A DNA stretch of 64,000 nt from an uncultured Bacteroidales bacterium (GCA_902763885.1 CACWTU010000012.1:1-64000); one strand, 5' to 3'. Positions 27,415-35,296 are shown, counted from the first letter of the stretch. The notes: generated by a model not told the origin, from the sequence alone. Numbers and translations: made by a program.

Positions 27415-28236
27415 ATGGAATTATATATGTTTAATGATTTGTTTAAAGATTATAAACCACTCTATCATTATACTACCTTTGAAAATGCCGTAAGGATTCT
27501 TGCGACAAAAAAAATAATCTATAGCAGAATGGATAAATTAAACGATCCATTAGAATCATTCAGGCCAATTTCATTTCTTTCAACTAAACTTACAGACGAG
27601 AATGCATATGAGAGAATCACATATGCTAAAGAAGAATTAGAAAAATACCAGCAGATTAGTTTTTCAATGGATACAAACTTTAGAAAGGGTTTTTTGCTCA
27701 ACAACATGTGGGGTAGTTATGCAAATAAAGGTATGGGAGTATGCCTTGTTTTTGACGAACAATTCTTATTGGACGGTTTAAATAGAACACCGTTTGGTCC
27801 AGTAAGATACCAAAGAAACTATAATCCTGATATTATATTATCAAAAACGAGGCTTACCAGCAAAGCGTCAATTAGGATATATATATCAAATCATTCTAAA
27901 TCATTGTTTTTCCGGAAATCCAAAGAATGGGAACATGAACAAGAGTTTAGAATAGTAAGACGCTTTGATGATACGGAAAAGCATTATTTGGAATTATTCG
28001 AGCAATGGAATAAAACCATAAAATGTGTAATATTTATGAAAGCCAATGATGTAAAAGATGACGATACTGTTTTTGATTCATCATCTTATAAAGCCATACT
28101 GGAATTACTCCCAGATGGCTGTAAGGCGGTGCAATTATCTAAAGATCTTGAAGGAAATGATTTTTTGATGGACAATAATAATGTTTTATGGGGAGAAGTT
28201 TTTGATGTAGACCATGAAAGACTACATCTATCTTAA
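27415..28236 (+). CDS. DUF2971-family protein
   Basis: The 273-residue protein has the DUF2971 opening YHYTTFENAVRIL and RMDKLNDPLES, and later WGSYANKGMGVCLVFDE and SKEWEHEQEFRIVR. It has no signal peptide, unlike the two proteases of the operon. The family is frequent in genomic islands and near defence genes, but its biochemical activity is not established. The gene begins six bases after the TPR-CHAT stop and is the last in the operon, before the terminator at 28292. Confidence 0.8.
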   Translation: MELYMFNDLFKDYKPLYHYTTFENAVRILATKKIIYSRMDKLNDPLESFRPISFLSTKLTDENAYERITYAKEELEKYQQISFSMDTNFRKGFLLNNMWGSYANKGMGVCLVFDEQFLLDGLNRTPFGPVRYQRNYNPDIILSKTRLTSKASIRIYISNHSKSLFFRKSKEWEHEQEFRIVRRFDDTEKHYLELFEQWNKTIKCVIFMKANDVKDDDTVFDSSSYKAILELLPDGCKAVQLSKDLEGNDFLMDNNNVLWGEVFDVDHERLHLS

Positions 28237-28291
28237 TCACTAAGGCATTCAAATATTCACAGACTAATAACATTATAAAATATGCATTACT

Positions 28292-28320
28292 AAAGCGGAG
28301 ATTTTTTCTCCGCTTTTTTT
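28292..28320 (+). terminator. Rho-independent terminator of the caspase-sigma-CHAT operon
   Basis: AAAGCGGAG pairs with CTCCGCTTT around a short T-rich loop and is followed by a run of T. It separates the five-gene operon from the following set of genes. Confidence 0.85.
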
Positions 28321-28329
28321 GTTGCCATT

Positions 28330-28383
28330 GTTAACCTTTCGATTATAACTATCATTAAGGGTAAAGAAACAAAAATGTTTAAC
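28330..28383 (+). promoter_or_regulatory. Recurrent GTTAACC promoter-region motif, copy A
   Basis: The stretch from GTTAACCTTT to GTTTAAC, with TCATTAA and GAAAC in between, aligns over its whole length with 31728-31780. It ends 17 bases before the ATG of the small membrane protein gene. Its function is inferred from position and repetition only. Confidence 0.5.
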
Positions 28384-28400
28384 TCTTAAAGAAACGAATT

Positions 28401-28580
28401 ATGAAAAAAGTATTTGGTATTCTATTTCTCATCTGGGGTATTATTGGTCTTCCTGGTTGTTTAGCACTTACTGTTTCAGAAACTATTGGTAGATTAATTG
28501 GCAATGCGCTAATAACATTCCTGCCAGCCTATTTCTTACTCCGCAATAAAAAGAAAGAAGAGAATGAAGAAAAAAACTAA
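28401..28580 (+). CDS. Small membrane protein, 59 residues
   Basis: A 59-codon frame begins MKKVFGILFLIWGIIGLPGC and ends in a lysine- and glutamate-rich tail (RNKKKEENEEK). Two hydrophobic segments are visible, about residues 4-22 and 30-47, giving a hairpin topology with the charged tail probably in the cytoplasm. The Cys20 context (LPGC) is not a typical lipobox because a second membrane segment follows. GAAACGAATT precedes the ATG. No family recognised. The next gene's earliest ATG overlaps its stop. Confidence 0.65.
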   Translation: MKKVFGILFLIWGIIGLPGCLALTVSETIGRLIGNALITFLPAYFLLRNKKKEENEEKN

Positions 28581-28609
28581 TGTTTAGTGATAACTCAACG
28601 ACCACAACT

Positions 28610-29476
28610 ATGAAGAAGTTTTTTAAGATACTGTTTTCCTCTATTGGCATCATTCTGATTTGCTTGATGATTATAGGACAGATAGCAAACAATACAATGA
28701 AGCCTTATGTTGCAGAAGTCTCAGATCGTTCTGATTTTAAAAGAATGATTGAACGTGCTGACCGAGATTGTCCAATCCCTGCAGCCATGGGCAAAGGCGC
28801 AGTGACAGGCATTAAATTAGAGAATGATTATTTGACCTATTATTTGTCATATGACAAGGACTTTATCAATGTATTAAGCAGCCTCAACAACGAACAGAAA
28901 GTGAAAGAGGGGCTAATAATGTGCTTTCTTTGTATAAATGCCCAAGGTAACAATCAAGGTGACTTGATAATGGATCTCCTCATACGATTTGGATATGGAA
29001 TGAAGGTCGTTATCAATCAATCAGGCAATGGCAGATTTGAATGCAGTGCATCTGTAAATGAAATAAAGAACCTCAGAGACAAGTATAAGTTGAACCCCCA
29101 TGAGGCATTATATGGCTTGCTTTCATTAAGTGTGGAAAATGAAAAAAGTGATTTGCCTATGATACTTGATGAAGGAATGATTATGACCGATTACACACTT
29201 GAAAGAGAGAATATTGCAATTACTGTCCTTATTGATGAAGACTTATATTCTATGGATGTAATGTGTGAAAATAAGAATATTATAAAAGCCGCTATGATAG
29301 AAGAAGGATTGAATCAGCCGGAAAGTAAAGCTTTGCTTGATTTATGCAAAGTAAGCCATACGGGATTGATTTACAGAATGGTTGGTGATAAGACAAGAAA
29401 AAAGTGTGAAGTGTTGATATCCAGCAATGAAATTAGACGTATTGTACCTATACCGGCAAATGTCGATATACATTAA
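28610..29476 (+). CDS. Hypothetical membrane-anchored protein
   Basis: I chose the ATG at 28610 (MKKFFKILFS) since it opens a normal signal-anchor helix (residues 1-25); the ATG at 28580 would add ten hydrophilic residues but overlaps the previous stop. The 288-residue product has a large, probably periplasmic part containing SDRSDFKRMIERADRDCP and a C-terminal section with several acidic strands. I recognise no enzymatic motif. It lies 29 bases after the small membrane protein and probably in the same transcript. Confidence 0.7.
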   Translation: MKKFFKILFSSIGIILICLMIIGQIANNTMKPYVAEVSDRSDFKRMIERADRDCPIPAAMGKGAVTGIKLENDYLTYYLSYDKDFINVLSSLNNEQKVKEGLIMCFLCINAQGNNQGDLIMDLLIRFGYGMKVVINQSGNGRFECSASVNEIKNLRDKYKLNPHEALYGLLSLSVENEKSDLPMILDEGMIMTDYTLERENIAITVLIDEDLYSMDVMCENKNIIKAAMIEEGLNQPESKALLDLCKVSHTGLIYRMVGDKTRKKCEVLISSNEIRRIVPIPANVDIH

Positions 29477-29492
29477 GCCTTGAGGTAAAAAA

Positions 29493-29499
29493 GTTAACC
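29493..29499 (+). promoter_or_regulatory. GTTAACC motif, copy C (short)
   Basis: GTTAACC occurs 38 bases before the ATG at 29537, followed by ATTAATTGTAAAC in place of the CATTAA and GTTTAAC of the longer copies. Weaker match than copies A and B. Confidence 0.3.
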
Positions 29500-29536
29500 T
29501 ATATGAGTTTGAAAACATTAATTGTAAACAATAAAA

Positions 29537-30112
29537 ATGAATATGAAACTATTTAAATTATTCAGTAGATCGTCAAATGCCGAAACAAGCAATGACGTAA
29601 AGGAAACGAACCAGAATTATTCTGGTGAGGGAGTTCAAAACGATGATAACAATACATCATCAAATCGTGTAATCACAATCACGTGGGGGACAGGAATGCC
29701 CATCGATGTAATATTTGCATTCATACACCGGGATTTTGAAGACCAGGGCTATCAGGACGCACTTGTTAACTCTGACTTGAGATACCGCGAAATGAAGGAA
29801 GGAATCATCCGGAATGATCTAAAAATGTTGTTTAGGAGAATATCATTACGTTACCAAAGCGACATACGTATGCTTGATGTTCAAATAAAAAATGCAGAAG
29901 ATGCTTATGCAATGACGAGCGCTTCAATGATGCAAGCCCAACGTCAGACATATCAAGAGCATTTGGGAGAGATTGCAGAGATGGAAACTCTACTAACAAA
30001 AGACGACCCTAAAATGACCACGATGATAGAATCATACCGCCGCGGTTTTCAGAAGGGAATAGCTGCACAAGCAATCAAATTTATCCAGAACTCAAATAAT
30101 AAAGAATCATGA
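29537..30112 (+). CDS. Hypothetical coiled-coil protein
   Basis: The 191-residue protein has a polar, low-complexity start (residues 10-45, rich in Asn, Ser and Asp), a short folded section and a long helical part (about 105-190) with coiled-coil character (MLDVQIKNAEDAYAMTSASM). No signal peptide, so it is probably cytoplasmic. Its last four bases overlap the start of the next gene (ATGA), suggesting the two are translated together and may form one complex with the following membrane protein. Confidence 0.68.
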   Translation: MNMKLFKLFSRSSNAETSNDVKETNQNYSGEGVQNDDNNTSSNRVITITWGTGMPIDVIFAFIHRDFEDQGYQDALVNSDLRYREMKEGIIRNDLKMLFRRISLRYQSDIRMLDVQIKNAEDAYAMTSASMMQAQRQTYQEHLGEIAEMETLLTKDDPKMTTMIESYRRGFQKGIAAQAIKFIQNSNNKES

Positions 30113-31083
30113 AAGCTTTAACTAAAATGGGATGTGCCTTAATAGGCTGGAATAATGAAATACTCAATGAGTGTGGTGAAGCAAGTTATCGTCAGTTTAG
30201 AAAACTGCTTTCTGCAATCTTGATTATGATGATCATTTGGGGTACCATTGGATACTGTTTTGCTGATCGCTATATCAACATTGATGATGTTAAATTTAAA
30301 ATAGTTGTGGCTGTAGCATTCATGATTATTGTTCTCAGTGTTGAACGAGTTATTATTCTGACAGTAGGCCATGCACGACTTATGAGTGTGATGCGTGTAT
30401 TACTTGCTCTCTGTATGGCTATTCTGGGATCCTGCATTTTTGATCAGATTATATTCAGGAATGATATACAGCAGGCTATCCAGGAACATAGAGAAGATGT
30501 CGTACAAGAAACTGTAGTAAAAAGACTATCTATCTATGATAGCGACATACAGAGAATCACAAGGGATATGGATTCTATCAGTAAAGCAACAATTGTACTG
30601 GGTGAAGAACTCCAGAAGAAACCTACCATAAACGTAACTAATGTTACTACAAATGAACAGATTATTGGAGTTGATGAAAATGGTCAACCAATAAAAGCCA
30701 AGACTCAGGCAGTGAATACTGTCACAATGGCCAATCCCCTGGCAGAACAGTTAAAAGCAAATAATGACCAGATACAAATATATTCTGCACAATTAGAACA
30801 GCTACGCCAGGATAAGAAAGATATTGAAACAATAACAAGAAAAGAGATCAATGAGCGTGCGCCCGGGTTTATTGAAGAGTTAGAAGCTACATTGAAAGTT
30901 GTGTCCCAGAGTTGGGTATCACTTGCCTTCTACATTATCCTATTTTGTTTCCTGACATTTCTTGAACTGTTTGTTCTGACCATAAAGCTAGGTGAAAGTA
31001 AGTGTGATTATGAATTAATAGTAGAGCACCAGCTCAACCTTAAGAAGAGCCTGATGCAAAAAACAGAAACCAACCTTAAATAA
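30109..31083 (+). CDS. Four-helix membrane protein, DUF4407-like
   Basis: The 324-residue protein has membrane helices at about residues 33-53, 63-83, 95-115 and 270-290, with a long periplasmic or cytoplasmic coiled coil (about 125-260) between the third and fourth. This pattern and the opening around RQFRKLLSAILIMMII match the DUF4407 family of Bacteroidota, which has no known activity. It overlaps the preceding coiled-coil protein gene by four bases. Structural resemblance is clear; the family name is tentative. Confidence 0.65.
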   Translation: MKALTKMGCALIGWNNEILNECGEASYRQFRKLLSAILIMMIIWGTIGYCFADRYINIDDVKFKIVVAVAFMIIVLSVERVIILTVGHARLMSVMRVLLALCMAILGSCIFDQIIFRNDIQQAIQEHREDVVQETVVKRLSIYDSDIQRITRDMDSISKATIVLGEELQKKPTINVTNVTTNEQIIGVDENGQPIKAKTQAVNTVTMANPLAEQLKANNDQIQIYSAQLEQLRQDKKDIETITRKEINERAPGFIEELEATLKVVSQSWVSLAFYIILFCFLTFLELFVLTIKLGESKCDYELIVEHQLNLKKSLMQKTETNLK

Positions 31084-31091
31084 CAATAGAT

Positions 31092-31325
31092 ATGCGTAAA
31101 ATATTAATTATCCTTTGCTCAGTTTTAGTACTTAGTTTGACCTCTTGTGAGAAAAACGAGTCAAGCAATAGAAGACAGGATGCTGATAAATATGTTTATA
31201 TAACGCCCTATGGTACTAAGTACCATCATAGTTGGTGTCGAACTATTCAAGGTCATTCTATCAGTAAAATATCAATTAAAAAAGCAAAGAGAAGAGGAAG
31301 AACTCAGTGTAAAGTTTGTTTCTAA
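31092..31325 (+). CDS. Small lipoprotein with a CXXC metal-binding domain
   Basis: The 77-residue protein has a lipobox (LSLTSC, Cys19) and a C-terminal segment YGTKYHHSWCRTIQGHSISK followed by CKVC. The pattern HxxxC...CxxC is seen in small zinc-binding domains attached to secreted nucleases and to Ada-like proteins. No nuclease domain is present here. It is probably tethered to the membrane on the periplasmic side. Eight bases separate it from the DUF4407-like gene. Confidence 0.7.
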   Translation: MRKILIILCSVLVLSLTSCEKNESSNRRQDADKYVYITPYGTKYHHSWCRTIQGHSISKISIKKAKRRGRTQCKVCF

Positions 31326-31334
31326 TCATTCGTT

Positions 31335-31691
31335 ATGGAACACATCAATCCGTTATTAATAAAGAATGCACTATCAGATTTGAGAAATCTGAAGACAGAT
31401 GCTTTCATGCAAAAAGACGGGCTATTTGACTTTATGAATGTTATAGAAGCATGTAGATTTTACGATGTTGTGATGTTGCCATTATTTTATATTTGGGAAC
31501 ACAATTGTCAAAGAGAATTATCAGCAGTTACAATAGAAGATAATCTTATCAAACCATATAGGAAATTCGTTATGGATCCTTATGCAAATACGATGGAGCT
31601 ATATTTATTGCTGAAAACCGGTGAGCCAACTTTCTTGCCAAAAAGATGTCGAGAAAAACTATTAGACATATATAAGACTGTATTGCAGTAG
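31335..31691 (+). CDS. Hypothetical cytoplasmic protein
   Basis: The 118-residue, mostly helical protein has no signal peptide and no motif I recognise. It starts nine bases after the previous gene, in the same orientation, and is followed by the second GTTAACC element. Its frame and AT-rich codon use match the surrounding island genes. Confidence 0.6.
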   Translation: MEHINPLLIKNALSDLRNLKTDAFMQKDGLFDFMNVIEACRFYDVVMLPLFYIWEHNCQRELSAVTIEDNLIKPYRKFVMDPYANTMELYLLLKTGEPTFLPKRCREKLLDIYKTVLQ

Positions 31692-31727
31692 AAGTTTTAA
31701 TGTAAACATAAAAGAACAGTTATCCCT

Positions 31728-31780
31728 GTTAACCTTTTCATTACGGTTGTCATTAACAAATGGAAACGGACAAGTTTAAC
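31728..31780 (+). promoter_or_regulatory. Recurrent GTTAACC promoter-region motif, copy B
   Basis: The sequence from GTTAACCTTT to GTTTAAC shares TCATTAA and GAAAC with copy A at nearly the same spacing. It lies 27 bases before the ATG of the GH25 lysozyme gene. Confidence 0.5.
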
Positions 31781-31807
31781 CTGTTAAAAATCAGCACATA
31801 TTGACAT

Positions 31808-32563
31808 ATGAAACAACGTTATTCTTTATTACTCATATTATTGATAAGCCTTTCTTGTTGCAATGCCAATAGTGGCAAAACTACAATACAGAGCGAACAG
31901 CAAAATGCCATTGATGGTATAGATGTCTCTAACCATAATGGTAGTATCAATTGGGAAAAGGTCGCGGCCGATAAAAAAGGAATCAAATTTGTGTATATCA
32001 AATCCACAGAAGGGGAGACATATACTGACCCCCGGTTTGTAGAAAATGCAAAAGGTGCTATGGTAGCAGGGCTCCATGTTGGAGCGTATCACTATTTTCG
32101 TATGACAAGTAGTGCTCATGAGCAATTTATGAATTTCAAGCGAGCTCTTGATTCCGTTCCATTTGATCTTATTCCTATGGTGGACGTTGAGACTAGAGAC
32201 AAAAAACCTATTTCAGTATTTAGAGACAGCCTTGCTGTTTTTATCCGATTACTAGAGGATGAATACGGGATACACCCAGCAATTTACGGAACTAATCGTT
32301 CATACAACGAGCTATGCGGCAATCATTTTGATTTAAAGTATCCACTTTACATTGGGCGATATGGATCTTCTGCCCCTATCGTGGCAGGTAAATCTCACTA
32401 CACGGTCTGGCAATATTCTGAAAAAGGGAGAATAGAAGGTATAGAGAGGGATGTAGATCTTTGCCGGCTTCATCCCGAATGTAGTCTGGATGATCTCAAG
32501 ATGCCAGAAAAGGAAAAAACTAAAAAGTTGAAGCACTTGAAAATGTATTCAAATAACAAATAA
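31808..32563 (+). CDS. GH25 lysozyme-like lipoprotein
   Basis: The 251-residue protein has a lipoprotein signal (ISLSCC, Cys17) and a glycoside hydrolase family 25 domain. The first catalytic region GIDVSNHNG contains Asp39, and MVDVET contains Asp126 and Glu128 of the family's DXE motif. The GAYHYFRM and VWQYSEKG segments are also typical. GH25 enzymes cut the N-acetylmuramic acid-N-acetylglucosamine bond of peptidoglycan. Being lipid-anchored, it may remodel the cell's own wall or act on neighbouring cells. It follows copy B of the GTTAACC motif. Confidence 0.88.
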   Translation: MKQRYSLLLILLISLSCCNANSGKTTIQSEQQNAIDGIDVSNHNGSINWEKVAADKKGIKFVYIKSTEGETYTDPRFVENAKGAMVAGLHVGAYHYFRMTSSAHEQFMNFKRALDSVPFDLIPMVDVETRDKKPISVFRDSLAVFIRLLEDEYGIHPAIYGTNRSYNELCGNHFDLKYPLYIGRYGSSAPIVAGKSHYTVWQYSEKGRIEGIERDVDLCRLHPECSLDDLKMPEKEKTKKLKHLKMYSNNK

Positions 32564-32591
32564 TCAACAAAATGAGATGCATTAAGACACT

Positions 32592-32909
32592 ATGGAGGAG
32601 AAAACAATAATAACTATTGCTTTGCTGTCCATGCTTTCTTGCGGTCAAAGTAGTAATGACAACAAAACGTATGAGCCACATTTTAAGGAAGCTTTCTTCG
32701 AAGTTGCATTGGATTCAACTTCAAGCAAGAGCGTAACGTTTTCATTTGACATTGAAGGTGAATATCATAAGTTAGTAGTTCTTTCTAACGCATCAGATCT
32801 ATCTAGTTTCCATAAATACCTATCCTCAAATAAATATTTAAAAAAGCCTATCAATCCAACACTGGATTTGCGCAGTACTAATTTCGAAGATGAAGATCTT
32901 CCTTTTTAA
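32592..32909 (+). CDS. Small putative lipoprotein
   Basis: The 105-residue protein has a lipobox LSMLSC near residue 17 and a short beta-rich mature part. The signal's start, MEEK, is acidic, which is unusual, and GGAGGAG within the first codons resembles a ribosome binding site. The true start may therefore lie slightly downstream at a non-ATG codon. It follows the lysozyme by 28 bases. A protective partner for the lysozyme is conceivable but not shown by the sequence. Confidence 0.55.
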   Translation: MEEKTIITIALLSMLSCGQSSNDNKTYEPHFKEAFFEVALDSTSSKSVTFSFDIEGEYHKLVVLSNASDLSSFHKYLSSNKYLKKPINPTLDLRSTNFEDEDLPF

Positions 32910-32954
32910 TATAGAAAGCATTCCCTATTAGTTCAACTAAAATTATATAATCAC

Positions 32955-33824
32955 ATGACAACTAAAATAATACTCATTACTTGTGCATTTTTCTTTACTT
33001 TAAGCACAACTCTAGTAATACGTTGGCGAATCTTAAACAGGGAGGGATTCCGTGTTAATATTGGCGGGGATTTATTGTTTATCTTTCTTAGTGCTATTTT
33101 TCCCCCATATTTTATTTATACAGAACTCCAAGATCTCTATTACCGCAACCGTCCAAGACCCTTACCAAAGAAGCTGAGAAAAAATCATAGAAAGGATATG
33201 GTAATTTATAATGGACAAATTATGTCATTATCTCAATATAATTTCCTAAACAATATGGATTATACACTCTCGGAGGTATATGGAAAGAAATATAATGATT
33301 CTATAACCGAAGACGAATTGTGGGATATTTATGAACATGAGAAAATCAAAACTATCGACGATCTTTTGGACTATAATTTGAGACAATGGGAATTAGAAGA
33401 AGAAAAGAAAGCTGAAGAAAAGTTCAAAGAGATAGCACAGGCGTTATATACAGACATAAATAACAAAAAAGGACCTATACGTGTAGGATTAGATAATATA
33501 GATGAATTTCTCTATAAATTCAAATATGATTATTCTGTATGCCAAAGTATAAAGAAACATCCCGAACAAGCCAATTGGATAGATGAAGTTTGTTGTACCT
33601 GTCATAATAAGGTAATTAAGATGTATCTTGATGATAGTACCTATGATGAACAAGGAGCTATACATAAGTTAGGTTGGCTAAAGATGTGTCCTATGTGTGG
33701 GAAAAGACTTACATTTGAAACAATAACTACCCGCAGGGGAGATGAATTAAAAATTCCCTTTGACCTTGTTGATGATAGGACCGGTCTTTTGGATATAATT
33801 CTTTCTGATTTTGATGGTAGATGA
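32955..33824 (+). CDS. Membrane protein with C-terminal zinc-ribbon-like segment
   Basis: The 289-residue protein has two membrane helices (about 5-22 and 38-57), a charged helical middle region (about 100-170, rich in Glu and Lys) and a C-terminal segment with CCTCHNK followed after about 28 residues by CPMCGKRL. The four cysteines form two CXXC knuckles expected to bind zinc. I recognise no family. It is the last gene of the AT-rich island before the exonuclease remnant. Confidence 0.65.
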   Translation: MTTKIILITCAFFFTLSTTLVIRWRILNREGFRVNIGGDLLFIFLSAIFPPYFIYTELQDLYYRNRPRPLPKKLRKNHRKDMVIYNGQIMSLSQYNFLNNMDYTLSEVYGKKYNDSITEDELWDIYEHEKIKTIDDLLDYNLRQWELEEEKKAEEKFKEIAQALYTDINNKKGPIRVGLDNIDEFLYKFKYDYSVCQSIKKHPEQANWIDEVCCTCHNKVIKMYLDDSTYDEQGAIHKLGWLKMCPMCGKRLTFETITTRRGDELKIPFDLVDDRTGLLDIILSDFDGR

Positions 33825-33891
33825 AACTGATTACTCCAGGCTCCACTCATATACCGGCTGGATCTTTATCTTATAACCGCCTTTAATTGTT

Positions 33892-33900
33892 TATATTTGT
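33892..33900 (+). promoter_or_regulatory. Bacteroidota -7 box of the exonuclease gene
   Basis: TATATTTGT matches TAnnTTTG and lies 20 bases before the ATG at 33920. This rules out the in-frame ATG at 33887, which lies upstream of the box. Confidence 0.5.
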
Positions 33901-33919
33901 ATCCTTTTATTATCCAAGA

Positions 33920-34411
33920 ATGAAAGATTTTGCAGCAATAGATTTTGAGACGGCCAACAGCGAGCGGAGTTCAGTGTGCTCTGTGGGCGTAATCATTGTG
34001 CGCGATGGTGAAATTGTGGACTCGTTCTACTCACTCATAAAGCCGGAGCCGGATTATTTCAACTATTGGTGCCATCGGGTGCATGGATTATGCAGCCGCG
34101 ATACTGATGGCGCACCCATGTTTCCCGATGTCTGGGCCAAGATAGAGCCGATGATTCAGGGGTTGCCCCTTGTGGCGCATAACAGCCCGTTTGATGAAGG
34201 TTGCCTCAAAGCCGTGTTCCGCACATATCAGATGGATTATCCCGATTATGTGTTCTATGACACACTTTGCTGTTCACGCAGGAAACTACCGTCCTTGGCA
34301 AACCATCAGCTGTAGACGGTTGCCGCTGCTTGCGGTTATCAGTTGGAGAATCATCACCACGCACTGGCCGATGCCGAGGCATGCGCCTGGATTGCACGTG
34401 AGATATTATAA
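33920..34411 (+). pseudogene. DEDDh 3'-5' exonuclease (DnaQ/epsilon-like) interrupted by an in-frame TAG
   Basis: From ATG 33920 the frame encodes an exonuclease with the first motif FAAIDFETA (Asp8, Glu10) and a second motif VAHNSPFDEGCL. TAG at 34313-34315 interrupts it at codon 132. The same frame then continues for 31 sense codons to TAA at 34409-34411, restoring ANHQL-stop-TVAAACGYQ and the third catalytic motif HHHALADAE. A single change from CAG to TAG would explain it. The truncated product lacks the final catalytic His and Asp, so it should be inactive. Readthrough, amber recoding or a sequence error are alternatives. The full protein would have 163 residues. Confidence 0.8.
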
Positions 34412-34422
34412 AACAGAGGATT

Positions 34423-35277
34423 ATGAAAGAGTATCCGCAGATTGAACTTAGTGAATGGAAAAAGGTGGGTGAAGGCTTTAACGGACAGGCGTTTGTGTCC
34501 GATGCTCACCCCGGTGTAATGCTTAAGCTGGTTACGAGTGATTTGGGCAGTGTCCTGAAAGTTGAACAGGAATTCTATGCAGCCAAGACGGCCTATGAGA
34601 CGGGCTTGCCTACACCGCAGGTTTACGAGATAGTACGCAACGGCAATTACCATGGATATATGTGTCAGGTAATTGAAGGCAAGAAATCATTTGCCCGCTT
34701 GTGTGCCGATGCCCCCGACCGCATATCGGAATACGCCCAGATGATGGCGGAGTACGGAAAAGCGCTTCACAATACGCCCATCACCCCGAACGAGTATGTC
34801 ATACCCATGAAAGCGCTGCTGACAAAAGCCTTGCAGTCATCTCCAATTGTGACCGATGAGCAACGTGAGCGCTTATCGGCCTTAGTGGATGCCATGCCGG
34901 ATACACAGAACTGCCTGCACGGCGATTTCCAGCCCGGCAACATAATAATGGCCGGCGGACAGCACTACTGGATAGACCTAGGGTGGTTGTCACAGGGCTG
35001 GTATATGATGGATCTGGCCCATAACTACAAGATGTTGATAGAGGACAGCATGATTCCGCAGGTTCAGGACCTGACCCACATGACACAGCGGCAGATGATT
35101 GACTTCTGGAACGCTTTTGCCACAGCCTACACCGGCACAAATGACGTTGATGCACTTAACCGCGAGCTGCGTGCATATGCCGCACTGGATATGGTCAGAA
35201 CGTTCTATCTGCATCCCATGAACCATCCACAGTTTTTGGCTTTCATAAAAAGCCGCATAACAGAGGACTTATCTTAA
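34423..35277 (+). CDS. APH-type small-molecule kinase (TIGR02172-like)
   Basis: The 284-residue protein is a paralogue of the kinase at 14591. It has an N-terminal glycine loop (VGEGFNGQAF), GLPTP at 61-65, the Brenner motif LHGDFQPGN (His166, Asp168, Asn173) and WIDLGW (Asp185). The second acidic residue after WIDL, present in the other copy, is a glycine here. Substrate unknown. It begins 11 bases after the end of the interrupted exonuclease and ends 19 bases before the next gene, so it is probably co-transcribed with both. Confidence 0.8.
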   Translation: MKEYPQIELSEWKKVGEGFNGQAFVSDAHPGVMLKLVTSDLGSVLKVEQEFYAAKTAYETGLPTPQVYEIVRNGNYHGYMCQVIEGKKSFARLCADAPDRISEYAQMMAEYGKALHNTPITPNEYVIPMKALLTKALQSSPIVTDEQRERLSALVDAMPDTQNCLHGDFQPGNIIMAGGQHYWIDLGWLSQGWYMMDLAHNYKMLIEDSMIPQVQDLTHMTQRQMIDFWNAFATAYTGTNDVDALNRELRAYAALDMVRTFYLHPMNHPQFLAFIKSRITEDLS

Positions 35278-35296
35278 TAACAAACCTCAATTATAT

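Noticed and set aside
28580-28609. Upstream ATG adding ten residues to the membrane-anchored protein
   Set aside because: The added residues (MFSDNSTTTT) do not fit a signal anchor, and MKKFFK at 28610 gives a normal start.
21025-33824. Prophage or integrative element
   Set aside because: No integrase, capsid, portal, relaxase or conjugation gene was recognised, although a GH25 lysozyme is present; that enzyme has a lipoprotein signal, unlike a phage endolysin.
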